Assembly: GCF_003991875.1 (NCBI RefSeq)
Contig: NZ_CP031423.1
Location: forward strand, 1,302,001 to 1,366,000
Reading direction: 5' to 3'
DNA length: 64,000 nt
DNA from: Microbacterium lemovicicum
GTDB taxonomy: Bacteria > Actinomycetota > Actinomycetes > Actinomycetales > Microbacteriaceae
Part shown: positions 48,270 through 56,533 of the stretch, in pieces
Layout of the letters: every line of letters begins with the position of its first letter
How positions within the stretch are numbered: position 1 is the first letter of the stretch
Made by a program: the position numbers and the translations under genes
Notes under the pieces: generated by a model
Database searches by the model: none
Told to the model about the DNA's origin: nothing
The model's input: the letters and a program-made list of their open reading frames with translations, nothing else

Positions 48270-48527
48270 ATGAAGACTGACATCCACCCCGAGTACAAGG
48301 CGGTCGTGTTCCGCGACCTCGGCTCCGGAGAGACCTTCCTCACGCGCTCGACCGTGAGCAGCGACAAGACGATGGAGCTCGACGGCGTCGAGTACCCCGT
48401 CATCGACGTCGAGATCTCGTCCGCGTCGCACCCGTTCTACACGGGCAAGCAGCGCATCATGGACTCCGCCGGTCGCGTGGAGAAGTTCAACCAGCGCTTC
48501 AAGAACTTCGGCGGCTCGAGCAAGTAA
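48270..48527 (+). CDS. rpmE2: 50S ribosomal protein L31 type B
   Basis: 85-residue ribosomal protein. [16 protein letters not shown] and [24 protein letters not shown] are diagnostic. No CxxC pair is present, so this is the zinc-free paralogue, which in many actinobacteria is induced by zinc limitation through Zur. I did not recognise a Zur box in the leader, so it may be the only or constitutive L31 here. The ATG at 48270 follows GAGGGA. Confidence 0.95.
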   Translation: MKTDIHPEYKAVVFRDLGSGETFLTRSTVSSDKTMELDGVEYPVIDVEISSASHPFYTGKQRIMDSAGRVEKFNQRFKNFGGSSK

Positions 48528-48539
48528 GCCTCGTCGCCC

Positions 48540-48573
48540 GACAGAAACCCCCGGTTCGCCGGGGGCTTCTGTC
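48540..48573 (+). terminator. rpmE2 terminator
   Basis: Two stacked 7-bp helices, GACAGAA/TTCTGTC and CCCCCGG/CCGGGGG, closed by a TTCG tetraloop; 12 nt after the stop. Confidence 0.88.
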
Positions 48574-48650
48574 GTACCCGGCGGGCGGGGCGCCTGTCAC
48601 GGCTCGCGCCGGCCCGCGCTCTCGAGCCGGCGCACCGGATGCACGATCCG

Positions 48651-49382
48651 TCAGCGGATCGGCCAGCTGCCGTCGAGCCGCGCGGTGGCCTCGATGCGGC
48701 CGATGGAGACGAAGTACTCGGTGAGGCTCGCTGCCTGCGCCCGCGCCCAGCCGATCTGGCGCGTGTGCAGCTCGGCCGCCGTCGGCGGGAGCCACGGCGC
48801 GAAACGCTCGGCGAGCGCCTGAGCCAGTCGCCCCGCCGCGACCGCGTCGGCCGCGGCGTCGTGCGCGTCGTCGAGCCGCACCGCATAGTGCGCGGCGACC
48901 GCCGACAGGGTGCGCTTGCCGCGGCGGTAGCGGTCGTACGTCTTGTCGACCACGAGCGGATCGATGACCGGCGAGGGCGAGACGATCGGCTCGACGCCGT
49001 GACGCTGCGCCTCGTGCTTGAGGAGCGAGAAGTCGTACGGCGCGTTGTAGGCCACCACCGGGATGCCGGCGTCGAGCATCGCCCGGAGGGCCTCGGTCAC
49101 CTCGGCGACGACCTCACGAGCCGGACGCCCGTCGGCGCGGGCACGGGCCGTCGTGATGCCGTGGATGGCGGCCGCGCCGTCGGGGATGGGTACGCCCGGA
49201 TCGGCGAGCCAGTCCCGCGCCCGTACATGGGCGCCGGTGCCGTCGAGCAGCCCGACGTGGGCGGTCACGATGCGGTCGCGGGTGACATCGACGCCCGTCG
49301 TCTCGAGGTCGAAGACGCCGATCACGCGCGACCACTCCGGGCTCTCGAAGAGGGCGAGGGGCTCGGCGTGCCATCGGTCCAT
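48651..49382 (-). CDS. DEDDh 3'-5' exonuclease (DNA polymerase III epsilon-like)
   Basis: 243-residue exonuclease of the DnaQ/RNase T fold. Exo I FDLETTGVD (Asp25, Glu27), Exo II in VAYNAPYDFSLLKHEA and Exo III with the catalytic histidine in DAHDAAADAVAAGRL. Long C-terminal extension of about 50 residues (HTRQIGWARAQAASLTEYF), which resembles the stand-alone exonucleases of actinobacteria. Role in proofreading or repair is not certain. The ATG at 49380-49382 lies 7 nt after TACTCT on the minus strand, which decides this start over one ten codons upstream. Confidence 0.9.
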   Translation of the reverse strand: MDRWHAEPLALFESPEWSRVIGVFDLETTGVDVTRDRIVTAHVGLLDGTGAHVRARDWLADPGVPIPDGAAAIHGITTARARADGRPAREVVAEVTEALRAMLDAGIPVVAYNAPYDFSLLKHEAQRHGVEPIVSPSPVIDPLVVDKTYDRYRRGKRTLSAVAAHYAVRLDDAHDAAADAVAAGRLAQALAERFAPWLPPTAAELHTRQIGWARAQAASLTEYFVSIGRIEATARLDGSWPIR

Positions 49383-49389
49383 GCCGCTG

Positions 49390-49395
49390 AGAGTA
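49390..49395 (-). promoter_or_regulatory. leaderless -10 of the exonuclease gene
   Basis: TACTCT on the minus strand, 7 nt, then ATG. Confidence 0.5.
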
Positions 49396-49462
49396 TGCGG
49401 CGCCGCCGACATCGGGGGAGCGGCGCACCGGCAGCGGGGCAGGGGAGGAGACGCTCCGAACG

Positions 49463-49468
49463 TAGACT
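49463..49468 (+). promoter_or_regulatory. leaderless -10 of the alpha/beta hydrolase gene
   Basis: TAGACT, 6 nt, then ATG at 49475. Confidence 0.6.
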
Positions 49469-49474
49469 CGCGGG

Positions 49475-50374
49475 ATGCCCGTCGCCTCGCCCTACGCCCG
49501 GCTCCTGGAGCGCCTCCCCGTGCAACGGCACGAGACGACCGTGCTCGGCGCGACGACCGCGTACTGGGTCTACGGACCGGAGGATGCCGCGACCACCCTG
49601 CTCGCGGTGCACGGCTTCCGCGGGGAGCACCACGGTCTCGAGCCGGTCGTGGGACACCTCCCCGACCTGCGCATCATCTCGCCTGACCTGCCCGGCTTCG
49701 GCGAATCGGCCTCCCTGCCCGGACGCCCGCACGATCTGGCGGCGTACACGGAATGGCTGGCGGCCTTCGCCGCCGAGGTGGCTCCCGGTGCGCCCATCCT
49801 CGGCCACTCCTTCGGCTCCATCGTGACCGCTGCAGCTGTGGCCGGCGGCCTGCCGACGCCGAAGGTCGTGCTCGTCAACCCGATCGGCGCACCCGCGCTG
49901 GAGGGACCCCGCGGCATCCTGACCCGTCTCGCGATCTTCTACTACTGGGCGGGCGCCCGCCTGCCGAGGCCGCTGGGCGAGGCGGTGCTGCGCAACCGGG
50001 CCATCGTCCGGCTCACGAGCCTGGCCATGGTCAAGACGCGCGACCGCGCGCTCAGGCGCTTCATCCACGACCAGCACGACACGTACTTCTCGCGCTTCGC
50101 CGATCGCGACGTGCTGCACGAGGCGTTCGTCACCTCCGTCTCGCATGACGTCAGCGAGTTCGCCGCGCGCATCGCGCAGCCGACGCTGCTCATCGCGGCC
50201 GAGAAGGACGACATCACCTCCATCGAGGTGGAGCGGCGCCTCGCGACCGTGTTCCGCGATGCCGAGCTCGTCGAGATCCCCGAGGTCGGGCACCTCATCC
50301 ACTACGAGACGCCGGCTCCGGCGGCGGAGGCCGTCAGGCGCTTTCTCGCGCCTTCCGCCGACGGTACGCGTTGA
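49475..50374 (+). CDS. alpha/beta hydrolase
   Basis: 299-residue hydrolase. Nucleophile elbow GHSFGSIV (Ser near residue 111), oxyanion loop VHGFRGEHHGLEP, and the acid and His near LLIAAEKDD and PEVGHLIHYE. Substrate unknown; the cap region (FYYWAGARLPRPLG) is typical of the broad fold-5 esterase/lipase group. Its last 41 bases overlap the 3' end of the convergent CGNR gene. Confidence 0.88.
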   Translation: MPVASPYARLLERLPVQRHETTVLGATTAYWVYGPEDAATTLLAVHGFRGEHHGLEPVVGHLPDLRIISPDLPGFGESASLPGRPHDLAAYTEWLAAFAAEVAPGAPILGHSFGSIVTAAAVAGGLPTPKVVLVNPIGAPALEGPRGILTRLAIFYYWAGARLPRPLGEAVLRNRAIVRLTSLAMVKTRDRALRRFIHDQHDTYFSRFADRDVLHEAFVTSVSHDVSEFAARIAQPTLLIAAEKDDITSIEVERRLATVFRDAELVEIPEVGHLIHYETPAPAAEAVRRFLAPSADGTR

Positions 50375-50888
50375 CGTTCATGCGGTTGCCGCAGTTGCCG
50401 GTGTCGCAGTAGCGCTTCGAGCCGTTCTTCGAATAGTCGATGTAGACCGACTCGCAGTCGTCCGCCGAGCACACCCGCACGCGGTCGTACTCGTCGGCGC
50501 GGATGACGTCGACGAAGGCCATGGCGGCCTCCACGAGGATGCGCGTCGCCAGCGGCGCGTCGTCGTCGGTGGCGTGGATGTGCCAGTCGTACCCGTCGTG
50601 GATGACGAGGCGCGGGAGCGCGCGCCCGTCGCGGAGCATCTCGTTGACGAGCGGCACCGCGGCGTCGCGATCCACCTCCCACAGCTGCCGCAGGCGCTGA
50701 CGGATGTCGCGCACCGCGTCGATCTCGGCCTGATCCTTGCGCATGACGCCGGTGTAGGGATTGACCTCGAGGTAGGCGCGCAGGTCGTCGGGCGTCTGCA
50801 GGGTGTCGGCGCCGTCGTAGCCGGGCAGCGTGTTGACCAGCACGACGGCGGCCGTGAGGGCCTGCTTCGTGTCATGGATGAAAACCAT
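50334..50888 (-). CDS. CGNR zinc-finger protein, probable transcription regulator
   Basis: 184-residue protein with the N-terminal ABATE domain and a C-terminal CGNR zinc ribbon: CSADDCESVYIDYSKNGSKRYCDTGNCGNR in the last 55 residues gives four cysteines (C-x4-C and C-x4-C). Such proteins are thought to bind DNA or act with stress regulons. The ATG at 50886-50888 follows AGGAGTCAAC. It is divergent from an EamA exporter, a recurring pair in actinobacteria, so it likely controls that gene. Confidence 0.86.
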   Translation of the reverse strand: MVFIHDTKQALTAAVVLVNTLPGYDGADTLQTPDDLRAYLEVNPYTGVMRKDQAEIDAVRDIRQRLRQLWEVDRDAAVPLVNEMLRDGRALPRLVIHDGYDWHIHATDDDAPLATRILVEAAMAFVDVIRADEYDRVRVCSADDCESVYIDYSKNGSKRYCDTGNCGNRMNVNAYRRRKARESA

Positions 50889-50889
50889 G

Positions 50890-50918
50890 TTGACTCCTGA
50901 CTGACGGGGTCCTACTGT
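50890..50918 (+). promoter_or_regulatory. eamA promoter (-35 TTGACT, 17 nt, -10 TACTGT)
   Basis: Textbook sigma70 spacing: TTGACT 50890-50895 and TACTGT 50913-50918. The -35 lies 2 nt upstream of the CGNR start codon. Confidence 0.7.
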
Positions 50919-50949
50919 CACAAGTGTACGCACGTTCGCTCCTGACAGT
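50914..50949. promoter_or_regulatory. inverted repeat between CGNR and eamA genes
   Basis: ACTGTCA (50914-50920) and TGACAGT (50943-50949), 22 nt apart. The left arm covers the eamA -10 and the right arm lies in the leader. CTCCTGAC is also repeated directly at 50894 and 50939. It is a candidate site for the CGNR protein. Confidence 0.5.
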
Positions 50950-50960
50950 CTGGGTCCACC

Positions 50961-51977
50961 ATGGTCGCCCCCTCCGCCGCATCGACCGCTCTGACGCTGT
51001 CCCCTCGGCCGCTCGGCGGCCAGCGTTCCGGACTCGTGCTCGCCCTGGCATCCGCTCTCGCCTTCGCCTCGAGCGGCCCCTTCGTGAAGCCGCTGCTCGA
51101 GGAGGGGTGGACCCTCGGAGCGGCGCTCCTCGTGCGCATGGGCATCGCCGGGCTCATCCTCTCGCCCGCCCTGGTGCGGGCGATGCGCGCGCAGCGGGGG
51201 TTCCTCCGCCGCCATTGGCGGATCATCGTGCTGTTCGGACTCATGCCCGTCCTGGGCACGCAGATCTTCTTCTTCTCAGCCATGCAGCGGATGCCGGTGG
51301 CCGTGGCGCTCCTCATCGAGTACCTCGCCCCCGTGCTCCTGGTGGCGTGGGTGTGGCTGCGCACGCGGCGGCGCCCGTCGCGGCTGGTGCTGTGGGGGAC
51401 GGCGGTCGCCGTGGTCGGCCTCGTGCTGGTCGTGGACGTCTCGGGCTCGTCCTTCGACCTGTTCGGGACGGTTCTGGCCCTGTGCGCGGCGGTGTGCGTC
51501 TGCGTCTACTTCGTGATCTCGGAGCGTGTCGATGACGACCTGCCCGCGCTGGCGCTCTCCGCCGGCGGTCTCCTCGTCGGGGCGCTGGTCATGGCGGTCC
51601 TGTGCGCGTCGGGTCTGATGCCGTTCGCCGCGCCCGACGTGTCGATCGTCCTCGCCGGGATGGAGGTCGCCTGGTATGTGCCGATGCTGTGGGTCGCCGC
51701 CGTCGGCACCACGGTGGGCTACGCGCTGGGGGTCATGGCCGTGCCGCGCATCGGTTCGCGCCTGGCGTCGTTCGTGGTGCTGTCGGAGGTGCTGTTCGCC
51801 CTCGGCTTCGCGTGGCTGTTCCTGTCGGAGGTGCCCGCGCCGATCCAGTTCGCCGGCGGCGCGCTGATCCTGGTGGGCGTGGTGCTCGTGCGGTTGGACG
51901 CCGGTGCCCCCGCGGCCGAGGCGCCGTCGACGGGTGCGGGCGCCGCGGTCACGAGTCCCGTCGCGCCAGCTCCATGA
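50961..51977 (+). CDS. EamA/DMT-family transporter
   Basis: 338-residue drug/metabolite transporter with two EamA repeats and ten hydrophobic segments (first ALASALAFASSGPFVKPLLEEGW; second repeat starts near ALCAAVCVCVYFVISE). It is likely an exporter of amino acids or metabolites; substrate unknown. The tail is Ala/Pro-rich. Its promoter is the standard TTGACT-17-TACTGT in the divergent region with the CGNR gene. The end overlaps the convergent Lrp gene by 29 nt. Confidence 0.88.
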   Translation: MVAPSAASTALTLSPRPLGGQRSGLVLALASALAFASSGPFVKPLLEEGWTLGAALLVRMGIAGLILSPALVRAMRAQRGFLRRHWRIIVLFGLMPVLGTQIFFFSAMQRMPVAVALLIEYLAPVLLVAWVWLRTRRRPSRLVLWGTAVAVVGLVLVVDVSGSSFDLFGTVLALCAAVCVCVYFVISERVDDDLPALALSAGGLLVGALVMAVLCASGLMPFAAPDVSIVLAGMEVAWYVPMLWVAAVGTTVGYALGVMAVPRIGSRLASFVVLSEVLFALGFAWLFLSEVPAPIQFAGGALILVGVVLVRLDAGAPAAEAPSTGAGAAVTSPVAPAP

Positions 51978-52422
51978 GCGGCGTCACGCGGTAGCCGATG
52001 ACCTCGCCCATCGCCAGCGACGTCTCCGTGCGCTCCACGCCTTCGATGGCGAGGATGCGGGCGTCGGTGTCGAAGAGGTGCTGGGTGTCGCGGCACGCGA
52101 CGCGCACGAGCAGGTCGACCTGGCCGCTCAGCCCGTGCGCCTGGACGACCTCGGGAACGCGCTGGAGCTCCACGGTGATGCGCGGGAGCTCCGCCTGGCG
52201 CACCATCACGTTGATGAACGCCTCGATCGGGAACCCGAGCGCCGATGAGGACAGCGCCCGCTCGTAGGACAGGAACACGCCGGCGCGCTCGAGCCGCGAC
52301 ATCCGCGCCTGCACCGTGTTGCGCGACAGGCCGAGCTTCTCGGCGAGGGCCACCACGGTGGCCCGGGGGTCGGTCGACAGCGCGGCCAGGAGTTCGAGGT
52401 CGACGTGGTCGAGGTTTCCCAT
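51949..52422 (-). CDS. Lrp/AsnC-family regulator, divergent from bkdABC
   Basis: 157-residue feast/famine regulator with an N-terminal helix-turn-helix (ATVVALAEKLGLSRNTVQARMSRLE, residues 27-51) and a RAM ligand-binding domain. An Lrp gene divergent from a branched-chain 2-oxoacid dehydrogenase operon parallels BkdR, which responds to branched-chain amino acids. The ATG at 52420-52422 gives the usual MGNLDHVD start; TAATCT on the minus strand (52431-52436) lies 8 nt upstream. Confidence 0.87.
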   Translation of the reverse strand: MGNLDHVDLELLAALSTDPRATVVALAEKLGLSRNTVQARMSRLERAGVFLSYERALSSSALGFPIEAFINVMVRQAELPRITVELQRVPEVVQAHGLSGQVDLLVRVACRDTQHLFDTDARILAIEGVERTETSLAMGEVIGYRVTPLMELARRDS

Positions 52423-52430
52423 AGTGCGAA

Positions 52431-52436
52431 AGATTA
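52431..52436 (-). promoter_or_regulatory. -10 of the lrp gene
   Basis: TAATCT on the minus strand, 8 nt from the ATG, leaderless or nearly so. Confidence 0.45.
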
Positions 52437-52489
52437 GCACCCGGGAAATCGCCGCCTCTTGTCAACATGCTCAGGGCGATCGCGAATGC

Positions 52490-52518
52490 TTGAGCTAGTT
52501 GAGCGCCCGACGTATCGT
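52490..52518 (+). promoter_or_regulatory. bkd promoter (-35 TTGAGC, 17 nt, -10 TATCGT)
   Basis: TTGAGC 52490-52495 and TATCGT 52513-52518, leader about 70 nt. TTGAGC is repeated 3 nt later (52499-52504), and GCTCA/TGAGC arms flank 52469-52495, possible Lrp contacts. Confidence 0.5.
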
Positions 52519-52596
52519 CGCCCCTGTCGGCAGTGTTGCCGGCGACCGCAGCGGACGGGCCCCACGAAGGCCCCGAAGCCCATCGGAGGGATGACG

Positions 52597-53736
52597 ATGA
52601 TGCACACCCTGACCCCCACGGACGACCGCGCCGCCGACGTCGACGACGTCGCCCGTCTGCTCACCCAGGACGGCGTGCGGGTGCGCGACGCCGACCTCGA
52701 CCCGTGGGTGAGCGACCTCGACGCCGACGCGCTCCGCGGCCTCTACCGCGACATGGTGCTCGTGCGCCGCATCGACACCGAGGGCGTCGCCCTGCAGCGC
52801 CAGGGTCAGCTCGGCCTGTGGGCGCCCTGCAACGGCCAGGAGGCGACCCAGATCGGCACGGCCCGCGCCCTGCGCGCCGACGACTTCGCCTTCCCCAGCT
52901 ACCGCGAGATCGGCGTCGGCTACGCCCGCGGCGCGGCGCCCCGCGACTTCGTCATCGCCTGGCGGGGCGAGGAGCACTCCACCTACAACCCGTTCGAGAT
53001 CAACAGCGCCGTGCCCCAGATCATCATCGGCGCGCAGACGCTGCACGCCGTCGGCTACGCGATGGGCATCCAGCGCGACGGCGGCGACCAGGTCGCCGTG
53101 GCGTACTTCGGCGACGGCGCGACGAGTCAGGGCGACGTCAACGAGGCCATGATCTTCGCGTCGTCCTTCACGGCACCCGTCGTGTTCGTGTGCACCAACA
53201 ACCAGTGGGCGATCTCCGAGCCCGTCACGGTGCAGGCCAGCTATCCGATCGCGGGACGCGCGCCGGGCTTCGGCATCCCGAGCATGCGTGTCGACGGCAA
53301 CGACGTGCTCGCCTGCACGGCGGCCATGCGCTGGGCGCTCGAGCACGCGCGCAGCGGCAAGGGGCCTGCGTTCATCGAGGCGGTGACCTACCGCATGGGC
53401 CCGCACACCACCTCCGACGACCCCACCCGCTACCGCGACAAGGAGGAGGTCGAGCGCTGGCGCGAGCGCGACCCGCTGCAGCGCCTGGAGACCTACCTCC
53501 GCGCGCAGGGCGCCTTCGACGAGGCGTTCGCCACCGAGGTCGCGGCCGCCGCCGATGCGCTCGCCGCAGAAGTGCGCGCCGCCGCACTGGGTGCGACCAC
53601 GCGCGATCCGCTGACCCTGCTCGACAACGTGTACGCCGAGCCGCACGTCGGCATCGACGAGCAGCGCGAGCGCTTCGGCGCCTACCTCGACGGATTCGCG
53701 GATGCCGCGACCGACGCCGGGGGAGCGGGACGATGA
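52597..53736 (+). CDS. bkdA: branched-chain 2-oxoacid dehydrogenase E1 alpha
   Basis: 379-residue thiamine-diphosphate-binding subunit. ThDP motif FGDGATSQGDVNEAMIFASSF...VCTNNQWAIS around residues 170-210, and MGPHTTSDDPTRYR marks the phosphorylation-loop region. Catalyses decarboxylation of the 2-oxo acids of leucine, valine and isoleucine. Three ATGs are in frame (52591, 52597, 52600); GGAGG at 52585-52589 favours 52597. Its length and the divergent Lrp gene favour BCKDH over pyruvate dehydrogenase, but the substrate is not certain from sequence. Confidence 0.87.
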   Translation: MMHTLTPTDDRAADVDDVARLLTQDGVRVRDADLDPWVSDLDADALRGLYRDMVLVRRIDTEGVALQRQGQLGLWAPCNGQEATQIGTARALRADDFAFPSYREIGVGYARGAAPRDFVIAWRGEEHSTYNPFEINSAVPQIIIGAQTLHAVGYAMGIQRDGGDQVAVAYFGDGATSQGDVNEAMIFASSFTAPVVFVCTNNQWAISEPVTVQASYPIAGRAPGFGIPSMRVDGNDVLACTAAMRWALEHARSGKGPAFIEAVTYRMGPHTTSDDPTRYRDKEEVERWRERDPLQRLETYLRAQGAFDEAFATEVAAAADALAAEVRAAALGATTRDPLTLLDNVYAEPHVGIDEQRERFGAYLDGFADAATDAGGAGR

Positions 53737-54779
53737 CGCTGCTCACCATGGGTAAGGCGCTCAACGAGGGCCTGCGCCGCGCGATGTCCGACGACCCGAA
53801 GGTGCTCGTCATGGGCGAGGACGTCGGCAAGCTGGGCGGGGTGTTCCGCATCACCGACGGGCTGCTCGACCAGTTCGGCCCGTCGCGCATCATCGACACC
53901 CCGCTCGCGGAGTCCGGCATCATGGGCACGGCCGTGGGCCTCGCCTACCGCGGCTACCGCCCGGTCGTCGAGATCCAGTTCGACGGCTTCGTCTACCCCG
54001 CGTTCGACCAGATCGTGTGCCAGGTCGCGAAGCTGCACTACCGCTCGTCGGGCAACGTGCGCATGCCGATCACGATCCGCATCCCGTGGGCCGGCGGCGT
54101 GGGCGCCGCGGAGCACCACTCCGAGTCGCCCGAGGCGTACTTCGTGCACACGTCGGGCCTTCGGGTCGTGGCCGTCTCGCAGCCTCAGGACGCCTACGTC
54201 ATGCTGCGACAGGCGATCGCCTCCGACGACCCGGTGGTGTTCTTCGAGCCGAAGCGGCTCTATCACGCCAAGGGAGAGGTCGACCTCGACGCCTCCCTCG
54301 CCGACGCCCCGCCCATGGGTCTCGCGCGCGTGGCACGCCCCGGGACCGACGTCACCGTGCTGACCTACGGCGCGCAGGTGGGCACGGCGCTGGACGCCGC
54401 GACCGCCGCCGAGGACGAGGGCATCTCGCTCGAGGTCATCGACCTGCGCTCGCTGTCGCCCGTGGACTACCGCACGATCGAGGCCTCCGTCCGTCGTACG
54501 GGACGGGTCGTGGTGACCCATGAGGCGGCGCGCGAGGCCGGTGTCGGCGCCGAGCTCATCGCCAGCGTCACCGAACGCTGCTTCCCCTACCTGGAGGCCG
54601 CGCCGATGCGCGTCACCGGGCATGACATCCCGTACCCGCCCGCGAAGCTCGAGAAGCATCACCTGCCGGACCTCGACCGGATCCTCGACGCCGTCGACGC
54701 CGTGATGGACCGGCCGAGCAGCCTCGACCGGGTCGCATCGGGCGAGAACTCCGGCCTGTCGAACGGGGGCGCGCGGTGA
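53733..54779 (+). CDS. bkdB: branched-chain 2-oxoacid dehydrogenase E1 beta
   Basis: 348-residue partner of E1 alpha, forming the heterotetrameric E1. ALNEGLRRAMSDDPKVLVMGEDVGKLGGVF near the N-terminus, IPWAGGVGAAEHHSESPEAYFVHTSGL and LRSLSPVDYRTIEASVRRTGRVVVTHEA are conserved. ATG overlaps the E1 alpha stop by 4 nt. The length equals that usual for mycobacterial BkdB. Confidence 0.9.
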   Translation: MTLLTMGKALNEGLRRAMSDDPKVLVMGEDVGKLGGVFRITDGLLDQFGPSRIIDTPLAESGIMGTAVGLAYRGYRPVVEIQFDGFVYPAFDQIVCQVAKLHYRSSGNVRMPITIRIPWAGGVGAAEHHSESPEAYFVHTSGLRVVAVSQPQDAYVMLRQAIASDDPVVFFEPKRLYHAKGEVDLDASLADAPPMGLARVARPGTDVTVLTYGAQVGTALDAATAAEDEGISLEVIDLRSLSPVDYRTIEASVRRTGRVVVTHEAAREAGVGAELIASVTERCFPYLEAAPMRVTGHDIPYPPAKLEKHHLPDLDRILDAVDAVMDRPSSLDRVASGENSGLSNGGAR

Positions 54780-56224
54780 TCCAGGACTTCCGGCTCCCCG
54801 ACCTCGGCGAGGGGCTCCCCGAGGCCGAGCTCGTGTCGTGGCAGGTCGCCGAGGGGCAGACCGTCACGCTCAACCAGACGATCGCCGAGGTCGAGACCGC
54901 CAAGGCCGTCGTCGAGCTCCCGTCGCCGTTCGCCGGCACCGTCGCGACCCTGCACGCCGCCGCTGGCGACGTCGTGGAGGTCGGCTCCGTGCTCATCTCG
55001 TTCGATCTGCCGGGCGCGGAGGCCGAGTCGCGGGTGGCCGATCCGGTGAGCACGCCGTCCGTCGTCGCTGCGGCGGCGTCCGCGACGGCGGGGTCCGGGG
55101 CTCCTTCCCCGTCCGCGCCCGAGGCGCCGGTCGAGGAGAAGTCGCAGCCCAACCTCGTCGGCTACGGTGCCGCCCCACGCTCAACGGCCCGGCCGCAGCG
55201 CCGCGCACGCGCGGGCGCCGTGTCGGGGGCGGCCGCAGCATCCGATTCCGCGGTCCGCGAGGCCGCTCCGCACGATGCGATCGGTGCGCACGGGGGTGCG
55301 GAGTCGCTCGCCGACGCGCTGCTGGACCGCCCGCGGTCGACGCCGCCGGTCCGCCGCCTGGCGAAGGACCTGGGCGTCGACCTCGCCGTCGTTGCGGGCA
55401 CGGGTCGTCACGGCCTGATCACCCGTCAGGACGTCGAGGCCTTCGCGAAGCGGAGGGATGCGGCGGCCACGACCTCGCCGGAGGTCGCGCGTGCCGGCAT
55501 CCCGAGCGGGGGCGACGACGGCTCGCGCACCACGCGCACGCCGATCCGCGGGGTGCGCAAGCACACCGCGCAGGCGATGGTGCGCAGCGCCTTCACGGCG
55601 CCGCACGTGACGACGTTCCTGACCGTCGACGTCACGCCGACGATGGAGCTCGTCGCGTCGCTCAAGCGCGATCGGGCGCTCGAGGGGCACCGCATCGGCA
55701 TCCTCGCGGTCGCCGCGAAGGCCGTGTGCCTCGCGCTCGGCGCCCACCCCGAGCTCAACTCCCAGTGGGACGAGGATGCGTATGAGATCGTCCAGCACCA
55801 CGACGTGCACCTCGGCATCGCCGCGGCGACGGGCCGGGGACTGGTCGTGCCGAACATCAGGCGCGCGCAGGAGCTCACCCTCGTCGAGCTGGCGGACGCG
55901 ATCGGCGCGCTCGCCGAGACGGCCCGTGCCGGTCGTACGACGCCGGCCGAGATGAGCGGCGGCACGTTCTCCATCACGAACGTCGGCGTCTTCGGCGTCG
56001 ACGCCGGCACGCCGATCATCAATCCCGGCGAGGCCGGGATCCTCGCGCTCGGAGCGATCCGGCGGCAGCCGTGGGAGTTCCGCGGCGAGATCGCGCTGCG
56101 CGACGTGATGACCCTCGCGCTCTCCTTCGACCACCGCCTCGTCGACGGCGAGCAGGGCGCGCGGTTCCTCACCGCGGTGGGCGACGTGCTCCGCGAGCCC
56201 GGCCGGGCGATGCTCCTGCGCTGA
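54776..56224 (+). CDS. bkdC: branched-chain 2-oxoacid dehydrogenase E2 (dihydrolipoamide acyltransferase)
   Basis: 482-residue E2. One lipoyl domain (residues 1-80) with the lipoylated lysine at position 43 in EVETAKAVV; a long Ala/Ser/Pro/Glu-rich linker; a peripheral-subunit-binding domain near 185-220 (TPPVRRLAKDLGVDLAVVAGTGRHGLITRQDVEAF); and the catalytic acyltransferase domain with FDHRLVDGEQG, Asp452-His453 being the catalytic pair. GTG overlaps the E1 beta stop. No E3 (lpd) follows, so E3 must come from elsewhere. Confidence 0.92.
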   Translation: MIQDFRLPDLGEGLPEAELVSWQVAEGQTVTLNQTIAEVETAKAVVELPSPFAGTVATLHAAAGDVVEVGSVLISFDLPGAEAESRVADPVSTPSVVAAAASATAGSGAPSPSAPEAPVEEKSQPNLVGYGAAPRSTARPQRRARAGAVSGAAAASDSAVREAAPHDAIGAHGGAESLADALLDRPRSTPPVRRLAKDLGVDLAVVAGTGRHGLITRQDVEAFAKRRDAAATTSPEVARAGIPSGGDDGSRTTRTPIRGVRKHTAQAMVRSAFTAPHVTTFLTVDVTPTMELVASLKRDRALEGHRIGILAVAAKAVCLALGAHPELNSQWDEDAYEIVQHHDVHLGIAAATGRGLVVPNIRRAQELTLVELADAIGALAETARAGRTTPAEMSGGTFSITNVGVFGVDAGTPIINPGEAGILALGAIRRQPWEFRGEIALRDVMTLALSFDHRLVDGEQGARFLTAVGDVLREPGRAMLLR

Positions 56225-56515
56225 CCCTTTCGGTCGGCCGCCCCGTCGACACGCCCGGGCATTACGGCGGGTCGGCGGGGCGACACGCCGTCGCGCGGGG
56301 GCCAGGTGCGGCGTGTCGCGTGCTCGGCCGGCCGGCCTGTCCGCGGTGGTGCAGTGTGTGCTCGGCCCGACGGCCTGTCCACCAACCTGTCGCCGGGCGA
56401 CGCGTGCCGTCGGGAGCAGGGATTCCCGGCTGTGTCAGGGCGAAGGAGAGGGCTCACGGATGCCGCGGCCCGCGGCACGCGGAGGGTCCCGGCGAGCGGC
56501 GGGTGCAGCATCCGC
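56225..56515. other. intergenic region after bkdC with repeated CGACACGCC units
   Basis: I find no gene here. CGACACGCC occurs at 56247-56255 and 56281-56289, and its inverse GGCGTGTCG at 56310-56318; the last two form an 11-bp stem (56280-56290 with 56309-56319) around an 18-nt loop that could end the bkd transcript. A smaller GCCGCG/CGCGGC palindrome lies at 56462-56476. Confidence 0.5.
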
Positions 56516-56521
56516 TAGACT
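56516..56521 (+). promoter_or_regulatory. -10 of the DEAD-box helicase gene
   Basis: TAGACT with a predicted start near 56528; the leader is about 220 nt, the longest in the window. Confidence 0.55.
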
Positions 56522-56533
56522 GGAGGCACTTGC

